DNA of 64,000 bases from the NCBI GenBank assembly GCA_963662155.1, contig OY759270.1, positions 8,946,961 through 9,010,960 on the forward strand. Reading direction: 5' to 3'. Positions 1-9,480 of the stretch are shown here, piece after piece. The position numbers were made by a program, and so were the translations under genes. The DNA is from Lamellibrachia columna (Eukaryota > Annelida > Polychaeta > Sabellida > Siboglinidae). The notes below the pieces were generated by a model. The model saw only the letters and a program-made list of their open reading frames with translations, ran no database searches and was not told where the DNA came from. Each line of letters starts with the position of its first letter. The first letter of the stretch is position 1.

Positions 1-2
1 AT

Positions 3-2282
3 TGTTTCCTTACTCAACATGTCTTGGAACCAACCAGAGGTGGGAATGTGTTAGATTTAATTTTGTCTTCTCAAAGTGAACTAGTTGACAATGTTAAAGT
101 ACACGAACCTTTGGATTCAAGTTACCATAACCAAATCCATTTTAATATAAAAGTAAAAACAGGGAATACATATAAAAAACAATGGAGGAGGAATTTCAAC
201 AAAGGCAAATATAAAGTGATGAGAACATATCTAGCAAATATAGATTGGAATAACTTGCTGAAGAACAAGACAGCAACAGAATGCTGGACTTGTTTAAAAT
301 ATGAGATTGAGGGCATTATTGAGAAATTTGTTCCATTAAGAAAACAAGGGAAAAGGTCCAGGATAAAACACCTGTCAAAAGAAGCTATTAGAAAAATTGC
401 TCACAAACAGATGCTGTGGAGGGTCTATAAACACACTGGAAATGTAGAAGACTACACAAACTACAAAGAGGCACTTAACCTAGCTACAACTGAAATTAGA
501 AAATCTAAAAGAACCTTTGAACAAAAATTGGCAGGTAATATAAAAAATGACAGCAAGAGTTTCTATGCTTATGTAAGGAGTAAACAGAAAGTTCGAGATA
601 AGGTCGGACCACTGGAAAACAGCAGTGAAAACATAATTTCAGACGGGTTCCAAATGGCAGAGGTCCTGAATGAGTATTTCAGCTCAGTTTTTACCACAGA
701 AGATATCAGCTCACTTCCAGTTCCATTGACTAAATTTGAGGGCAATAAATCAGAACATTTAGGGCAGTTATTTGTAACTCCTGAGATGATAGCAATGACA
801 ATTAAGAAGATGAAAGATAATAAATCACCTGGAGTTGATGGGATACCACCAAAACTGCTTAAGGAAATTGTTGAGCAAATTAGTACACCACTTGCAAAAT
901 TGTTTAACTTGTCACTAGAAGAAGGAATAGTTCCTTCAGAATGGAAAGAAGCAAACATTACGCCGCTATTTAAGAAGGGATCGAGAAAGAAGCCAGAAAA
1001 TTACAGACCAGTGAGTTTAACATCAGTTGTGTGTAAATTACTCGAAACATTAATTAGAGACCACATGGTGGAATTCCTTGTAAAACATAAATTAATAAAT
1101 ACATCTCAACATGGATTCCTAAAAGCAAGGTCATGTCTAACCAATCTCTTATGTTTTTTGGAAGAAATTACAAAGTGGGTAGATGACGGGTCACCAGTGG
1201 ATGTTGTCTACTTAGATTTTCAGAAAGCTTTCGATAAAGTGCCACATCAAAGATTGTTACTTAAACTAAAAGGCCATGGTATAGGAAATGATGTAATCAA
1301 CTGGATAAAAAAATGGCTTACACACAGAAGACAGAGAATAATAGTAGATGGTGAGATTTCAAACTGGAAATCTGTTTTGAGTGGGGTACCACAGGGATCA
1401 GTATTAGGCCCTATACTGTTTTTAATATATATAAATGATTTGGAGGATAACATATCTGGCAAAGTACTCAAATTTGCAGATGACACAAAAGTATTCAGAA
1501 AGGTTACTAATGATACAGATAAACAAAGTTTACAGGATGATCTAGAAAAATTAGTTAAATGGTCAGAAAAATGGCAAATGTTATTCAATTTTGGGAAGTG
1601 TAAATGTATTCACATAGGACATGGAAATATGGACGAGGAATATAAAATGGGGGATGCTGTACTAGGTAGAACCACACAAGAAAAGGATTTAGGAGTAACA
1701 TTTAGTGCTGACATGAAACTTTCAGAGCAATGTGGGATTGCTGCTTCGAAAGGAAATCAAATTCTAGGGCTAATTAGGAGAACTATCACATATAAGGAGA
1801 AACATATAATTGTACCCCTGTACAAAGCAATAGTTAGACCACATTTGGAATATTGTATTCAAGCATGGAGGCCATATCGTAAAAAAGACATAGACAAGCT
1901 AGAAAGAATACAACGAAGAGCAACTAAAATGATTCCAGAATTAAGAGACCTTAGTTACGAAAGTCGCTTATTACAGTGTGGTTTGACAACACTAGAGACC
2001 AGGAGACTAAGAGGAGACCAAATAGAAGTGTTTAAAATAGTGAACGGTTATGAGGATGTTGATAGGAATATGTTCTTCAAACTTAAAGAAGGCAGTAGAA
2101 CCAGAGGTCACAAAGCAGCATTAATTAAGGAGCAGTGTAGGATGGACATGAGAAAGTACTTTTTCTCACAGAAGGTGATAAATGAATGGAACAAACTGCC
2201 AAATGATTGTGTTAATGCTAGTAGTGTGAATATGTTTAAAAATAGAATTGACAGATATCTGATAAGGGCGGGCTACACATAG
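3..2282 (+). CDS. CR1-like ORF2, endonuclease-reverse transcriptase, 5' end missing
   Basis: This open frame covers the end of the APE-type endonuclease, the reverse transcriptase and the C-terminal region. ORF2 of this family nicks target DNA and reverse-transcribes the element RNA. Visible RT blocks are SPGVDGIPPKLLK, NYRPVSLTS, YLDFQKAFDKVP, GVPQGSVLGPILF and the catalytic FADD (GAT at 1479-1481). The C-terminal part includes LYKAIVRPHLEYC and a final AGYT. There are no stops or frameshifts over 760 codons. One likely catalytic defect is seen: the endonuclease SDHN motif reads SYHN here (TAC at 123-125) while copy 2 keeps GAC. The methionine at 24 is only the first one in the visible frame, not a real start. 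Confidence 0.92.
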   Translation, partial: CFLTQHVLEPTRGGNVLDLILSSQSELVDNVKVHEPLDSSYHNQIHFNIKVKTGNTYKKQWRRNFNKGKYKVMRTYLANIDWNNLLKNKTATECWTCLKYEIEGIIEKFVPLRKQGKRSRIKHLSKEAIRKIAHKQMLWRVYKHTGNVEDYTNYKEALNLATTEIRKSKRTFEQKLAGNIKNDSKSFYAYVRSKQKVRDKVGPLENSSENIISDGFQMAEVLNEYFSSVFTTEDISSLPVPLTKFEGNKSEHLGQLFVTPEMIAMTIKKMKDNKSPGVDGIPPKLLKEIVEQISTPLAKLFNLSLEEGIVPSEWKEANITPLFKKGSRKKPENYRPVSLTSVVCKLLETLIRDHMVEFLVKHKLINTSQHGFLKARSCLTNLLCFLEEITKWVDDGSPVDVVYLDFQKAFDKVPHQRLLLKLKGHGIGNDVINWIKKWLTHRRQRIIVDGEISNWKSVLSGVPQGSVLGPILFLIYINDLEDNISGKVLKFADDTKVFRKVTNDTDKQSLQDDLEKLVKWSEKWQMLFNFGKCKCIHIGHGNMDEEYKMGDAVLGRTTQEKDLGVTFSADMKLSEQCGIAASKGNQILGLIRRTITYKEKHIIVPLYKAIVRPHLEYCIQAWRPYRKKDIDKLERIQRRATKMIPELRDLSYESRLLQCGLTTLETRRLRGDQIEVFKIVNGYEDVDRNMFFKLKEGSRTRGHKAALIKEQCRMDMRKYFFSQKVINEWNKLPNDCVNASSVNMFKNRIDRYLIRAGYT

Positions 2283-2330
2283 ATGAGAAAATTGTTGGAC
2301 TCTCGATAAGCCATTGGCTTCCTTTTCCAC

Positions 2331-2383
2331 TTGCCATCTGGAACTTGTTGTTCGAGATGGCAATCTTGTTAAATCTTGTTAAA
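2331..2383 (+). other. CR1 3' UTR hairpin plus 10-bp tail repeats (copy 1)
   Basis: The arms TTGCCATCTGGAAC and GTTCGAGATGGCAA pair over 14 positions with one mismatch around a TTGTT loop. They are followed at once by two ATCTTGTTAA units. In CR1/L2-type LINEs a 3' stem-loop plus tail repeats is recognised by the element's own reverse transcriptase, which is the likely role here. Confidence 0.75.
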
Positions 2384-2922
2384 AAAACGTCGCAATTTGA
2401 AGAGTTCGATTCCAAGAAGCCATCAAGACATTGACTGGCAGTACAACGTACCGATGCATAGTAGATATTTTATGTTTCTTGAAATGTCGTAGATGTTGTT
2501 ATCATAACAGTAATTTACGAACTACCTAGTTTTCCCATCCCATGTTTTAATGTTATGTTACATATATGTAATTACCAAAAACGTTATAATTCAAGTACAA
2601 GTTTGGGGACAAATGAAACTAATCATGAGTAGAATGTTGCTATGTTACCATGTGACGTCAGTTACTAGGGAATAAATGGTGTTTCGTTTGTGTGGCACTA
2701 CATACAAACCGGTTTCATATTTCATATGTTATTGAATATAACTTGCTCCAAGTATTAAATACCAAACGATCACAATCAATATCTGTTTCGTGTAGATATG
2801 AATAGGAGAGCCATCAAACAAATAATCTAGAAAAGAATACTCTTCATAGATATTTGACGAATGTAGCAACAATAAACAGCAAGGGTGCTACGACAAAGGA
2901 ATATACCGATAGCATGGTTATT
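2384..2922. other. Non-coding stretch after LINE copy 1
   Basis: This AT-rich DNA has no open frame of note and no repeat that I can match elsewhere in the window. The LINE ends on its left and a MITE begins on its right. Confidence 0.5.
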
Positions 2923-3459
2923 TAGGGGAGACCGGGGCTACTTGTATACAGGGGCAAGTTGTCACAGAGTCGTTTTACGAAAACATAGCACACATATGGA
3001 GATACCATCGACAGTCGTTGGTTGGAAGTCCACCAAGAGAAACATTGTCCAAAAATCGGGAGTTAAGAATACAAAATTAGCGAGGTGTGGACAAAAATTA
3101 CTTTTTAACCACCTAAAACCTTTTTGGGTATACCCACATAATATCATTTCAGGGAGCCACTTTTTAGGTTTCGTGAATGAAACGTGAAACAAGTCTACTA
3201 TGTAGTATAAGGGGTTATGCCAAGTAGAAGTTAAGCTGAAAAAAACACAGGAATTATTATCGTCCACGTGCGTTCAACTGCAAAAATTGTGTTTGGGACA
3301 AGTTGTTACACCTGTAGCAACGTTCGGGCAGTTCGCGCCGATGGTTCAGTCAGCGAGTTGTGTGCTACCAATGACTGAAACAACAACACGTATTTAACCA
3401 CGACGTGCGAACGCGTTATTTCACTTGTGAAGTCTAGTGTACGTGTATATAACCAGTAC

Positions 3460-3612
3460 TGTTAATGCTAGCAGCGTCAAACAAAATTAACAAGTATCTC
3501 AGAAGTGCGGGTTGCACATAGATGAAAAATGGTTGTTGGATTCTCGATAAGCCAGGAGCTTCTTTGTTCACTTGCCATTGTTTTGGGTGGCAATCTTGTT
3601 AAATCTTGTTAA
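3460..3612 (+). mobile_element. CR1-like LINE 3' fragment nested in MITE
   Basis: This matches the last codons and 3' UTR of the two large copies: GTTAATGCTAGCAGCG, then a diverged GGGTTGCACATAG stop region, TCTCGATAAGCCA, the TTGCCA/TGGCAA hairpin (3572-3593) and two 10-mer tail units. It is more diverged than copies 1 and 2 and therefore probably an older insertion or a different subfamily. 5' truncation to about 150 bp is usual for LINE insertions. Confidence 0.85.
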
Positions 3613-3690
3613 ATTTGTATGGCAATAGCCCTATTTGAGCAATTCATAAATATTGCACGATTCATGGAAATGTGGATGTTTGGGCGCAAG

Positions 3691-3832
3691 TGCGTGAGTG
3701 CGTGGGTGTGTGGGTGCGTGGGTGCGTGGGTGCGTGGGTGCGTGGGTGCGTGGGTGCGTGGGTGCGTGGGTGCGTGGGTGCGTGGGTGCGTGGGTGCGTG
3801 GGTGCGTGGGTGCGTGGGTGCGTGGGTGCGTG
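3691..3832. repeat. (GGGTGCGT)n microsatellite, 8-bp unit
   Basis: About 16 near-perfect tandem copies of GGGTGCGT. All apparent ORFs here (WVRGCVGA repeats or the antisense HPRTHAPT repeats) are translations of the array and are not genes. Confidence 0.97.
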
Positions 3833-4281
3833 TATCATCGTATCAAGTAGAAGTCGCATTACATATATATTTTTATTCACTATTTCATATTCCATTCAAT
3901 CATTCATATTTAATTCACAATTGCTTGTTATGTAAGAATCCAGGGAATGAGTCCTCATTGGTAACTAAAATTTTAAAGCTTAATATATGAAGGTGTGAAC
4001 ACATACATTATTATGCACACTGTGTATATGATGCATAAGTGCGTATAATCCAATTAATGTAAAAAGAGTAACATAAGTGACACTTGCTTTGCGAACTACA
4101 TGTTATTTACTGTAACAACGTGCGCCATTTTTTTGGCTAGTTGTTACAGTCGACCGCGCCTGGGAAACTTCACAAATCTACTTAACTACAAAATGGAATG
4201 ACGGAAATAATGCATCTAACATACTGTTCACAAATAGTGACTTTAACTAACCATTTTAACAACTAGCCCCGGTTTCCCCTA

Positions 4282-4799
4282 CGTGGTTGCCATGGCGTCA
4301 TCCAAACACATACGACCTGGTGAAACACAGCACAAAAGAAGCAAACTTGATTAATTAATAACGTGAATTCAGATCGCATTGCATAAATCGTTGCATAGTG
4401 GTTTCGTTTGGGACCTTCCCGTCTCTGGCCGTTTAGACACGAACCGATTATTTTCAGCGAGTTTGCCTGTAGAGAGGTTGCGCCATCTAGCGGGTATCGC
4501 AGAGACAGAAGAAACGTCAAATGCAGTGAAGCCGACCTCGTAATTGTACATCATGTATAGTACATAATTTTGTTAGTATTATGTTTCATGTTTCCATCTA
4601 CGGGTAAATAGTACGCACATTGGCTTTGGTAGGAAAGTGATCTAAGGGAGTAAACCTTATGCATCTTGGGAAATCTTGAGGAGAACACGGGATTGAATTT
4701 GGTGGATTTTATATTTGTCTAAAGCGTGGAATATTGATCGGATAAGTATTATTATTGCGTGTATATTAAACATAAACTTACAAGAGTCCTTGTTTAGTC
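4282..4799. other. Region between MITE and LINE copy 2
   Basis: No convincing gene. Short antisense ORFs have no recognisable domain. The 5' end of LINE copy 2 may lie in here, since I have no second copy to fix that boundary. Confidence 0.4.
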
Positions 4800-5150
4800 A
4801 ATAGTTGCTGTTAAAATTTAGCTATAGAAGTAATTTAGGGTAGTTTATATCGTAGGTCTCCGAGGACTCGGTAGCGCGAGCGATAATTAAGGGTTGTTGT
4901 TTTCAGTTGATTGGGTACATAATACGAGACATAATATTATTGTAAATAATTTAGTACATATTAAATATTGAAAACCTGAATATTTTGTTTTAGCAACATT
5001 TATTGTTAAAAGTTAGCCGTAGGTAGTAATTCAGTGTTATTTAAATAAGGTCACTGAAATTTCGATAGCGCGAGCGATATTACGTTTTGTTAGTCAGCTG
5101 TTACATAGAAAGTAAGTTGCAAGGCAGTAGCTGTAAATTTAATTAAGACA
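4800..5150 (+). promoter_or_regulatory. Duplicated 5' UTR module of LINE copy 2
   Basis: Two diverged copies of a module of about 190 bp (about 4800-4970 and 4985-5150). Each has GTTAAAA(T/G)TTAGC, then (A/G)GTAGTAATT-like sequence, then the nearly invariant box TAGCGCGAGCGAT, and after it GTTTTGTTAGTCAGCTG or TTGTTTTCAGTTGATTG. Internal promoters of LINEs sit in the 5' UTR, and tandem promoter modules are known from other LINEs. A promoter role here is inference. Confidence 0.5.
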
Positions 5151-5263
5151 TAAGTAACATACTATAAAGTGTGTATTACAACACAAAAACAGTCTTTGTG
5201 AAGACTACCTAGTATACATTGATTATAAACGGATTATAAACAAATACCAATTTACTTTCTAAC

Positions 5264-6361
5264 ATGGCGCCGTGCAAACGCCAAGTAAAGGCAAAACGTA
5301 ATTTGATATGTTCTAGCTGCGACAGCTGGATAGACTATGCAAAGTCCGGGTGTGTAAATTCGTGGGCGGAGGTGCAGGCGGATGATTTCCATTTCGTGTG
5401 TAGGGGGTGTACTACAGTGAAATGTCTGCAGGAGCAGGTGATTGAGCTAAGGCGTATGATTTTGATGATGACAGAGCAGGGTGAGACAGAAGTGAACAGA
5501 GGTGGTGAGAATGATGAGAGCAGAGGTGGTGAGACCGAGGAGAGCAGAGGTGGTGAGACCGAGGAGAGCAGAGGTGGTGAGACCGAGGAGAGCAGAGGTG
5601 GTATGACCGAGGAGAACAAGGAGAGCAGTGGCAATGTGAGGGAGAAAGCTGGTAAGAAGAAGAAAGATGACAGAAGGCAAAGAATGCAACAAAAGAGAGG
5701 TAAACGGGTGAGTGGAGAGGGATTGCCAGGTTGTAAGACGGTAAAGGTTGATGATAGGAGAGAAAGGGGGCATACTAGTAGTGCGCAACAGGAAAGGAGC
5801 TTTGCCGATGTAGTATCACAGGGGAAAGCGAGGAAAGCCCGGGTATTTATGGGGGATTCCATCATTAGGAAAGTGGATAAAATTGTAAATAGAGGAGATG
5901 ACATAACAGTATGCCTACCAGGGGCAAAAGTAGAGGATATAGCAGAGAAGGCAGGACAGGTCATGGGTGGTGGCACGGGAGGTGCTGTTCTCGTGCATGT
6001 GGGAACGAACAATGCAGATAAGGAGGGAACGTCAGCCATCATTGGTAAGTACAGGAGGTTGATCAAGACACTTAAAGAGGCAAGAGTTGGGCAGATCGTA
6101 TTGTCGGGGATATTACCAACAATGGGAGGCAGGGGTGAGGAATATAGGAACTGTAGAAGGATGGCGATCAACACACAGGTACAGAAGGTATGTATGGAGG
6201 AGGGAGTAGGCTTCGTAGACATGTGGTTAAACTTTGTGGGAAGAGGTGACTTTTTCATGAGAGATGGACTTCATCTGACAGGGAAGGGCGCTGCAGTTCT
6301 TGCGTGTGAGTTTGTCAGAGTTGTCGACGAATGCACAGGTACCATAGATTATTTAAACTAG
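5264..6361 (+). CDS. CR1-like ORF1: zinc finger plus SGNH/GDSL esterase
   Basis: The 365-residue frame is intact. Residues 16-54 hold a cysteine-rich PHD-like finger (C16, C19, C30, C46, C49 and a Trp-containing middle). Residues 78-115 are about four in-frame repeats of the octamer GGETEESR, from a 24-bp DNA repeat. A basic stretch (KKKKDDRRQR) follows at 131-140. Residues 192-355 form an SGNH hydrolase: GDSI at 197-200 with nucleophile Ser199, VGTNN at 246-250, and DGLHL at 334-338 with Asp334 and His337. ORF1 esterases are known in CR1-group LINEs and are thought to act on lipids in the ribonucleoprotein life cycle. The start ATGGCGCCG is the first in frame and precedes the finger. All expected catalytic residues are present. 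Confidence 0.88.
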   Translation: MAPCKRQVKAKRNLICSSCDSWIDYAKSGCVNSWAEVQADDFHFVCRGCTTVKCLQEQVIELRRMILMMTEQGETEVNRGGENDESRGGETEESRGGETEESRGGETEESRGGMTEENKESSGNVREKAGKKKKDDRRQRMQQKRGKRVSGEGLPGCKTVKVDDRRERGHTSSAQQERSFADVVSQGKARKARVFMGDSIIRKVDKIVNRGDDITVCLPGAKVEDIAEKAGQVMGGGTGGAVLVHVGTNNADKEGTSAIIGKYRRLIKTLKEARVGQIVLSGILPTMGGRGEEYRNCRRMAINTQVQKVCMEEGVGFVDMWLNFVGRGDFFMRDGLHLTGKGAAVLACEFVRVVDECTGTIDYLN

Positions 6362-6420
6362 ATGCGCAGGGGGAACTGACAGAGAAAACTCAAAGGAGTA
6401 CTACTACAAATACACATCCA

Positions 6421-9227
6421 AAGAAATGTTCACCAATAATTTCAGACAATGAACTTAAATGTGTATGCTTAAATGCCAGGAGCATAGTAAATAAAAAAGT
6501 GAGTTAGACATTATGGTAGCAGATATTGATCCTCATGTAATAGGCATCACAGCATCATGGGCAAATGAAGATATAATAGATGCTGAGTTAGCACTGACAG
6601 GCTATGTAATGTTTAGGAAGGATAGACGAGAAAGAAGGGGAGGTGGAGTAATTTTGTATATTAAAGAATCTATCCAAGCATATGAAATTACACTGAAAAG
6701 TGAAGCAGATAGTGTGGAAGCAATTTGGTGTAACATAGTTACCAGGAACTCAACATTAACAATAGGAGTAGTTTATCGTAGTCCTAACATAGGACAAGAG
6801 GAAGATGTAAAATTACAAAAGGCGATAAGGGAGGTGAGCAAGGGAGAATGTGTTATAATGGGTGATTTTAACCATGGCCATATACAATGGGAATCATTAG
6901 AGAGTGCTGGAGGTGACGACCATCAGTTTCTACTTCTAACACAGGATTGTTTCCTTACTCAACATGTCTTGGAACCAACCAGAGGTGGGAATGTGTTAGA
7001 TTTAATTTTGTCTTCTCAAAATGAATTAGTTGACAATGTTAAAGTACACGAACCTTTGGGTTCAAGTGACCATAACCAAATCCATTTTAATATAAAAGTA
7101 AAAACAGGGAATACATATAAAAAACAATGGAGGAGGAACTTCAACAAAGGCAGATATAAAGTGATGAGAACATATCTAGCAAATATAGATTGGAATAATT
7201 TGCTGAAGAACAAGACAGCAACAGAATGCTGGACTTGTTTAAAATATGAGATTGAGGGCATTATTGAGAAATTTATTCCATTAAGAAAACAAGGGAAAAG
7301 ATCCAGGAAAAAACACCTGTCAAAAGAAGCTATTAGAAAAATTGCTCACAAACAGATGCTGTGGAAGGTCTATAAACACACTGGAAATGTAGAAGACTAC
7401 ACCAACTACAAAGAGGCACTTAACCTAGCTACTACTGAAATTAGAAAATCTAAAAGAACCTTTGAACAAAAATTGGCAGGTAATATTAAAAATGACAGCA
7501 AGAGTTTCTATGCTTATGTAAGGAGTAAACAGAAAGTTCGAGATAAGGTCGGACCACTGGAAAGCAACAGTGAAAACATAATTTCAGATGGGTTCCAAAT
7601 GGCAGAGGTCCTGAATGAGTATTTCAGCTCAGTTTTTACCACAGAAGATATCAGCTCACTTCCAGTTCCATTGACTAAATTTGAGGGCAATACATCAGAA
7701 TATTTAGGGCAGTTATTTGTAACTCCTGAAATGATAGCAAAGAAAATTAAGAAGATGAAAGATAATAAATCACCTGGAGTTGATGGGATACCACCAAAAC
7801 TGCTAAAGGAAATTGTTGATCAAATTAGTACACCACTTGCAAACTTATTTAACTTGTCACTAGAAGAAGGAATAGTTCCTTCAGAATGGAAAGAAGCAAA
7901 CATTACGCCGTTGTTTAAGAAGGGATCGAGGAAGAAGCCAGAAAATTACAGACCAGTGAGTTTAACATCAGTTGTATGTAAATTACTTGAAACATTAATT
8001 AGAGACCACATGGTGGAATTCCTCATAAAACATAAATTAATAAATACATCTCAACATGGATTCCTAAAAGCAAGGTCATTTCTAACCAATCTCTTATGTT
8101 TTTTAGAAGAAATTACAAAGTGGGTAGATCACGGGTCACCAGTGGATGTTGTCTACTTAGATTTTCAGAAAGCTTTCGATAAAGTGCCACATCAAAGATT
8201 GTTACTTAAACTAAAAGCCCATGGTATAGGCAATGATGTAATCAACTGGATAGAAAAGTGGCTTACACACAGAAGACAGAGAGTAATAGTAGATGGTAAG
8301 ATTTCAAAATGGAAATCTGTTTTGAGTGGGGTACCACAGGGATCAGTGTTAGGCCCTATACTGTTTTTAATATATATAAATGATTTGGAGGATGACATAT
8401 CTAGCAAAGTACTCAAATTTGCAGATGACACAAAAGTATTCAGAAGGGTTACTAATGATACAGATAAACAAAGTTTACAGGATGATCTAGACAAATTAGT
8501 TAAATGGTCAGAAAAATGGCAAATGTTATTCAATTTTGGGAAGTGTAAATGTATACACATAGGACATGGAAATATGGACGAGGAATATAAAATGGGGAAT
8601 GCTGTACTAGGTAGAACCACACAAGAAAAGGATTTAGGAGTAACATTTAATGCTGACATGAAAGTTTCAGAGCAATGTGGGATTGCTGCTTCGAAAGGAA
8701 ATCAAATTCTAGGCCTAATTAGGAGAACTATCACGTATAAGGAGAAACATCTAATTGTACCCCTGTACAAAGCAATAGTTAGACCACATTTGGAATATTG
8801 TATTCAAGCATGGAGGCCATATCGTAAAAAAGACATAGATAAGCTAGAAAGAATACAACGAAGAGCAACTAAGATGATTCTAGAATTAAGAGACCTTAGT
8901 TACGAAAGTCGCTTATTACAATGTGGTTTGACAACACTAGAGACCAGGAGACTAAGAGGAGACCAAATAGAAGTGTTTAAAATAGTGAACGGTTATGAGG
9001 ATGTTGATAGGAATATGTTCTTCAAACTTAAAGAAGGCAGTAGAACCAGAGGACACAAAGCAGCATTAGTTAAGGAGCAGTGTAGGTTGGACATGTGAAA
9101 GTACTCTTTCTCACAGAGGGTGATAAATGAATGGAACAAACTGCCAAACGATTGTGTTAATGCTAGTAGTGTGAATATGTTTAAAAATAGAATTGACAGA
9201 TATCTGATAAGGGCGGGCTACACATAG
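6421..9227 (+). pseudogene. CR1-like ORF2 (endonuclease-RT), disabled
   Basis: The N-terminal CVCLNARSIVNKK at 6460-6498 runs into TAG at 6504-6506. Removing one A from a run of seven explains it, and the frame resumes as SELDIMVADIDPHVIGI. From ATG 6513 the endonuclease shows VVYRSPN, MGDFNH, LDLILS and SDHN (7068-7070 GAC), but the expected catalytic Glu in GIT-E-SW is Ala (GCA at 6552-6554). The RT blocks SPGVDGIPP, NYRPVSLTS, FQKAFDKVP, GVPQGSVLGP and FADD are intact. TGA at 9096-9098 replaces an Arg codon seen as AGA in copy 1, and the homologous frame continues to TAG at 9225-9227. The copy is recent but dead for ORF2. Confidence 0.9.
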
Positions 9228-9275
9228 ATGAGAAAATTGTTGGACTCTCGATAAGCCAATGGCTTCCTTGTCCAC

Positions 9276-9337
9276 TTGCCATCTGGAACTTGTTGTTCGA
9301 GATGGCAATCTTGTTAAATCTTGTTAAATCTTGTTAA
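9276..9337 (+). other. CR1 3' hairpin plus three 10-bp tail repeats (copy 2)
   Basis: The same stem as in copy 1 (14 pairs, one mismatch, TTGTT loop) is followed by three ATCTTGTTAA units and then unrelated DNA beginning CAAATTCC, which fixes the 3' end of the element. Confidence 0.75.
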
Positions 9338-9384
9338 CAAATTCCGGAGTGGAGCTATGCCCTGCATCGTGAGTGCACTTTGTC

Positions 9385-9480
9385 CCACATTGAATTGGAC
9401 ATTGAAATTACAAAAACAACGTGTTATTGCTGGTATGGATATTTAAATAACTATTTCGCATTTTTCTTTCGGTAAATACA
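9385..9480 (+). repeat. Dispersed repeat, shared with 49338-49480
   Basis: The string CTTTGTCCCACATTGAA, then AATTACAAAAA(C/T)AACGT and a later CATTTTTC/CATATTTTTC block recur in the same order near 49.34-49.46 kb. No coding potential. The full unit and its ends are not resolved. Confidence 0.6.

Larger units (their letters stand above)
1..2383 (+). mobile_element. CR1-like LINE copy 1, 3' portion
   Basis: Base 1 aligns with position 6946 of the second copy, so the window edge cuts this element inside the endonuclease domain. The two copies are nearly identical over about 2.3 kb; I estimate this by eye as well above 90 percent. The element ends in a 3' UTR hairpin and two tandem copies of the 10-mer ATCTTGTTAA. 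A short microsatellite tail and no long poly(A) are typical of CR1/L2-group LINEs. The reading frame is open to its natural stop, unlike copy 2. Confidence 0.93.
2925..4279. mobile_element. Mariner-like MITE with nested insertions
   Basis: The left end GGGGAGACCGGGGCTACTTG and the reverse complement of the right end, GGGGAAACCGGGGCTAGTTG, match at 18 of 20 positions. TA lies directly outside both ends (2923-2924 and 4280-4281), as expected for a Tc1/mariner target duplication. No transposase frame is present, so the element is non-autonomous. A related LINE 3' fragment (3460-3612) and an 8-bp repeat array (3691-3832) lie inside, making it longer than a usual MITE. The motif AGTTGTTACA recurs in the interior. 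Family assignment rests on termini only. Confidence 0.75.
4800..9337 (+). mobile_element. CR1-like LINE copy 2, near full length
   Basis: Order: a 5' UTR with a duplicated module, ORF1 (5264-6361), a disabled ORF2 (about 6421-9227), a 3' UTR hairpin (9276-9308) and three ATCTTGTTAA tail units ending at 9337. ORF1 with a zinc finger and an SGNH esterase followed by an APE-RT ORF2 and a short-repeat tail is the CR1 group layout. The left boundary is approximate. Three lesions make this copy non-autonomous: an A-run contraction at about 6493-6498, an endonuclease Glu-to-Ala change, and a nonsense TGA at 9096-9098. Confidence 0.9.

Noticed and set aside
5335..6258. 307-codon antisense ORF over LINE ORF1
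   Set aside because: Shadow of ORF1; no motif of its own.
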